From: Paracoccaceae bacterium
GTDB taxonomy: Bacteria > Pseudomonadota > Alphaproteobacteria > Rhodobacterales > Rhodobacteraceae
DNA: 15,827 nt
Reading direction: 5' to 3'
Assembly (NCBI GenBank): GCA_018647275.1
Contig: JABGTH010000229.1
Span: 1 to 15,827 of the forward strand
The notes beneath the pieces are model-generated. The model saw only the letters and a program-made list of their open reading frames with translations, made no database searches and was not told the origin of the DNA. A program made the position numbers and the translations under genes. Positions 13,252 through 15,827 of the stretch are shown here, piece by piece (positions within the stretch are counted from its first letter, which is position 1; each line of letters opens with the position of its first letter).

Positions 13252-14028
13252 TTACTTGTCGCGGAACTGTGCTTCGCGTTTTTCTAGGAATGCTGACATG
13301 CCTTCAGATTGATCCTCGGTCGCGAAAAGTGCGTGGAAAACGCGGCGTTCAAACAACAGCCCCTCGTTTAAGGAAACCTCATAAGAGCGATTTACAGACT
13401 CCTTAACAGCCATAGTCGAAAGAATCGATTTTTCAGAGATCTTTTGTGCCGCGCCCAGCGCTTCTTCGATCAAACGCTTAACTGGAACAACACGGCTAAC
13501 TAAGCCGCTACGCTCTGCTTCGTCCGCATCCATGAAGCGCCCGGTTAGATTCATATCCATTGCTTTGGATTTGCCAACAAAACGAGTCAAACGTTGTGTG
13601 CCGCCAATACCAGCCATGACACCGAGGTTGATTTCGGGCTGCCCGAATTTGGCAGTCTCAGAGCAGATAATGAAATCGCACATCATTGCCAATTCAGCAC
13701 CACCGCCCAATGCATATCCTGATACGGCTGCGATAATTGGCTTGCGTACACGCAAAATTTGATCGGTCTCTGGAGTAAATAGGTCCGTGGTAAACGCTTC
13801 GACAAATGTCATTGCGCGCATCATCGCGATGTCGGCACCAGCAGCAAATGCCTTTTCGGAGCCTGTCAGTACAATGCAACGCACCTTGTCGTTAGCTTGG
13901 CAGGCGGTCATCGCATCGGCCAATTCTCCCAACAACTGCGCGTTCAAAGCATTCAACGCATCCGGGCGGTTTAGCGTGATAAGTGCGACGTGGTTCTCAA
14001 CATCAACAATGATGGTTTCATATGCCAT
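13252..14028 (-). CDS. Enoyl-CoA hydratase (crotonase family)
   Basis: The enzyme hydrates trans-2-enoyl-CoA to 3-hydroxyacyl-CoA in fatty-acid and related acyl-CoA breakdown. The 258-residue protein has the oxyanion-hole motifs FAAGADI (61-67) and GYALGGGAEL. Both catalytic glutamates are present, Glu112 in GGGAEL and Glu132 in FGQPEINLG. The following loop is GVMAGIGGTQRL, with Ala where most hydratases have Pro. I believe this is common in Roseobacter orthologues. The C-terminus (FLEKREAQF) is typical of short mitochondrial-type ECHs, favouring a broad short-chain hydratase over a specialised crotonase. It lies between mutM and rpsT, 62 and 109 bases away, a conserved neighbourhood with no clear functional reason. 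The ribosome site AAAGAAA is weak. Confidence 0.93.
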   Translation of the reverse strand: MAYETIIVDVENHVALITLNRPDALNALNAQLLGELADAMTACQANDKVRCIVLTGSEKAFAAGADIAMMRAMTFVEAFTTDLFTPETDQILRVRKPIIAAVSGYALGGGAELAMMCDFIICSETAKFGQPEINLGVMAGIGGTQRLTRFVGKSKAMDMNLTGRFMDADEAERSGLVSRVVPVKRLIEEALGAAQKISEKSILSTMAVKESVNRSYEVSLNEGLLFERRVFHALFATEDQSEGMSAFLEKREAQFRDK

Positions 14029-14090
14029 TTAGTTTCTTTCGTTTTGCCAGTCATAACTGATTTAGTACCACGGCTGAAGTTCGTTTCAAG

Positions 14091-14942
14091 CTAAGTTTGG
14101 CAAGTGGGGCAATGGAACGATGATCTGCCTGACTGAACAATCCGTTCAATTGCATTTGTGCAACCTGCTGCGCGACATGGTTCGCCTTCGCGCCCATAAA
14201 CGTCAAAAGAATGTTGAAAATATCCAAGCTCTCCATCCGCTTGGCGGAAATCTTTCAGGGAGGAACCGCCTGCTTCAATCGCTTCAGATAAGACATCACG
14301 GATAATTGGAACCAGCGATCTGACCCGAGGTTTTGTTAGGTCTTTGGCAAGTCGTGCGGGCGAGATGCCTGCGCGAAAAAGGGCTTCACAGACGTATATG
14401 TTGCCTAAGCCGCAGACGATTCCCTGATCCAGGAGTGCAGATTTGACCGGTGATTTCTTGTTTTTGAAGGCTGTGATTAAGACTGAGTCGTTAAAATCGT
14501 TCCCAAGGGGTTCAGGGCCCAGCGCTGCCAGCAATTTGTGTTTTTCAGCGGTTGCAGTGTCCAATAAATCCATCGCGCCGAAGCGACGTGGATCGTTAAA
14601 AGTCACGCGTGACCCGTTACTCATGTGAAAAACCACGTGATCGTGTTTTTCGGGTGCTGGGTGTTCGTGCACAAATTGCCCCAATGGATCACCAGAAATC
14701 AGCATACGGCCGGACATGCCCAAGTGGATTAGTAATGTTTCACCATTGCTCAAGTCTGCCAGCACATATTTCGAACGTCTGCGTAGCCTCAAAACGGTCT
14801 TACCAGTCAGGCGCTCAGACATATTCTCAGGGAAGAGCCACCGCAGATCAGGGCGGTTTACATCTGCCTTAACAATAACCTGCCCCTCCATAGCTGGCTT
14901 TAAACCGCGACGGACTGTCTCAACTTCTGGAAGTTCGGGCAT
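14091..14942 (-). CDS. mutM: Formamidopyrimidine-DNA glycosylase (Fpg/MutM)
   Basis: MutM excises 8-oxoguanine and ring-opened purines and nicks the abasic site by beta,delta-elimination. The 283-residue protein begins MPELPEVETV, providing the catalytic Pro2 and Glu3 after Met removal. Lys58 in RRRSKYVL is the conserved lysine of the family. The helix-two-turn-helix segment GLGNIYVCEALFRAGISP and the C-terminal zinc finger follow; the finger has Cys256, Cys261, Cys278 and Cys281, with Arg273 at the DNA-contact position. Length is slightly above E. coli (269). PELPEVET with a full zinc finger argues for MutM and against endonuclease VIII (Nei). It is divergent from ubiE across 112 bp and probably heads a minus-strand unit with the enoyl-CoA hydratase. 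Confidence 0.96.
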   Translation of the reverse strand: MPELPEVETVRRGLKPAMEGQVIVKADVNRPDLRWLFPENMSERLTGKTVLRLRRRSKYVLADLSNGETLLIHLGMSGRMLISGDPLGQFVHEHPAPEKHDHVVFHMSNGSRVTFNDPRRFGAMDLLDTATAEKHKLLAALGPEPLGNDFNDSVLITAFKNKKSPVKSALLDQGIVCGLGNIYVCEALFRAGISPARLAKDLTKPRVRSLVPIIRDVLSEAIEAGGSSLKDFRQADGELGYFQHSFDVYGREGEPCRAAGCTNAIERIVQSGRSSFHCPTCQT

Positions 14943-14997
14943 TGGATGCTCACTTTTATTAACGGGCGCAGGACGATACCTGTGACAAAGGGGTGTA

Positions 14998-15025
14998 TTG
15001 TGCGTGGCCCCCAGCCCCTTATAAC
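14998..15025 (+). promoter_or_regulatory. Candidate ubiE promoter
   Basis: TTGTGC (14998-15003) and TATAAC (15020-15025) are separated by 16 bp, placing a start near 15032, about 23 bases before the ubiE ATG. AAGGA at 15039-15043 serves as the ribosome site. The -35 match is mediocre, so this is a moderate-confidence call in a 112-bp divergent region shared with mutM. Confidence 0.4.
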
Positions 15026-15054
15026 AAGGGCAGATTGTAAGGACGACAAGATCT

Positions 15055-15807
15055 ATGACTCAAGATAGCGCAAATACCACCCATTTCGGCTTTGAAACCG
15101 TACCTGAAGGCGAAAAAGCTGGTCGAGTACAGGGTGTGTTCAACTCTGTCGCTAGTAATTATGACATTATGAACGACGTCATGAGCATGGGCATCCACCG
15201 TATTTGGAAAAATGCGATGATGGATTGGTTGGCCCCGCGCAGTGGTCAAAAGCTTTTGGATGTTGCTGGTGGTACCGGTGATGTGTCGTTCAAATTCCTT
15301 AAACGTGCTGGAAGCGGTCATGCAACAGTTCTTGATCTGACAGAGCCTATGTTGATCGAGGGACGCAAACGGGCCGAGGCCGAAAGCATGCAAGACAACC
15401 TTGATTGGGTTGTGGGCGATGCGATGGCATTGCCGTTCGAGGACAACAGTTTCGATGTTTATACAATTAGCTTTGGCATTCGTAACGTGACCCGCCCACA
15501 GGAGGCGCTGAACGAAGCGTATCGAGTGCTGCGTCCGGGTGGTCGTTTGATGGTTTTAGAATTCAGCCAACTGCCGAATGCAGCAATGCAAAAAGCATAT
15601 GATCTGTATTCATTCAATGTGATCCCCAGGATGGGTAAAATGATCGCCAACGATAGTGAAAGTTATCAATACCTAGTCGAATCAATTCGTAACTTTCCAG
15701 ATCAAGAAACATTTCTGGAAATGTTGCGCGTCGCTGGTTTCGCAAATGCGAAGTACCGCAATATGACTATGGGAATTGCAGCACTGCATTCCGGGTGGAA
15801 AATCTAA
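15055..15807 (+). CDS. ubiE: Ubiquinone/menaquinone biosynthesis C-methyltransferase
   Basis: UbiE is an S-adenosylmethionine-dependent methyltransferase that adds the ring C-methyl group in ubiquinone synthesis. In a ubiquinone-only alphaproteobacterium the menaquinone step would be absent. The 250-residue protein shows the family box YDIMNDVMSMGIHRIWK (36-52) and the SAM-binding motif LDVAGGTGDVSF (68-79). DLTEPML and VVGDAMALPFEDNSFD follow, then the UbiE signature SFGIRNVTRP and VLRPGGRLMVLEF. The length is right (about 250). AAGGA lies 11 bases upstream of the ATG. ubiB starts two bases after its stop, so both are almost certainly cotranscribed. It is divergent from mutM. Confidence 0.96.
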   Translation: MTQDSANTTHFGFETVPEGEKAGRVQGVFNSVASNYDIMNDVMSMGIHRIWKNAMMDWLAPRSGQKLLDVAGGTGDVSFKFLKRAGSGHATVLDLTEPMLIEGRKRAEAESMQDNLDWVVGDAMALPFEDNSFDVYTISFGIRNVTRPQEALNEAYRVLRPGGRLMVLEFSQLPNAAMQKAYDLYSFNVIPRMGKMIANDSESYQYLVESIRNFPDQETFLEMLRVAGFANAKYRNMTMGIAALHSGWKI

Positions 15808-15808
15808 T

Positions 15809-15827
15809 ATGCGCGGTCCACACAATA
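15809..15827 (+). CDS. ubiB: UbiB protein kinase-like ubiquinone biosynthesis protein, 5' end only
   Basis: Two bases after the ubiE stop an ATG opens the frame MRGPHN before the window ends. This is the usual N-terminus of Rhodobacteraceae UbiB (ABC1/AarF family), which normally follows ubiE. UbiB is an atypical kinase/ATPase needed for ubiquinone synthesis. Only six codons are visible, so the call rests on the start motif and gene order. Confidence 0.7.

Noticed and set aside
1..15827. Mobile element, prophage, CRISPR or defence system
   Set aside because: No transposase, integrase, terminal repeats, spaced repeat array or defence-type protein is present. All intact genes are housekeeping or ordinary transport genes.

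Overview
The window is bacterial chromosomal DNA from an alphaproteobacterium, most likely a marine Rhodobacteraceae (Roseobacter-group) organism. The main evidence is the conserved block ubiB-ubiE / mutM - enoyl-CoA hydratase - rpsT - dnaA - dnaN - recF - gyrB and the sequences of its proteins. UbiB begins MRGPHN, the crotonase has an LGVMAGIGGTQRL loop, and ArfB, PncA/PncB and TrhO are present. Base composition looks close to even, which is low for many members of the family. No IS element, CRISPR array, tRNA or rRNA was found.

Layout, left to right. Positions 1-356 are AT-rich with no supported gene; they hold short direct repeats and DnaA-box-like words. Positions 357-539 look like a structured, terminated transcript. 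It has a 13-nt perfect Shine-Dalgarno, a possible 18-codon ORF, alternative hairpins, an internal mimic of the 16S rRNA 3' tail, and a strong intrinsic terminator 29 nt before arfB (ribosome rescue hydrolase). Next come arfB and a DMT-family exporter on the plus strand. The NAD-salvage pair pncA-pncB runs on the minus strand and ends tail-to-tail with the exporter. trhO (tRNA uridine-34 hydroxylase) is divergent from pncA. Immediately after the trhO stop, in the same frame, lies the C-terminal half of the flagellar P-ring gene flgI: a pseudogene remnant of lost flagellar DNA.

From 5493 to 14942 all genes are on the minus strand. In transcription order they are mutM, an enoyl-CoA hydratase, rpsT, dnaA, dnaN, recF, a LysE-family exporter overlapping recF by ATGA, and gyrB. 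This is the replication-initiation and topology block: DnaA initiator, beta clamp, RecF gap repair and gyrase B, with the S20 ribosomal protein and the Fpg DNA glycosylase upstream. gyrB and dnaN each have a recognisable promoter of their own, and the dnaN promoter sits inside a palindrome. The 514-base rpsT-dnaA intergenic region has an rpsT terminator, five GANTC (CcrM) sites within 175 bp and a long hairpin. ubiE and the first codons of ubiB (ubiquinone biosynthesis) leave the window on the plus strand.

The observations most worth following are the leader ahead of arfB (357-539), the flgI remnant at a deletion scar beside gyrB, and the regulatory architecture of the dnaA and dnaN upstream regions. 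All functional calls come from reading motifs; no database search was possible.
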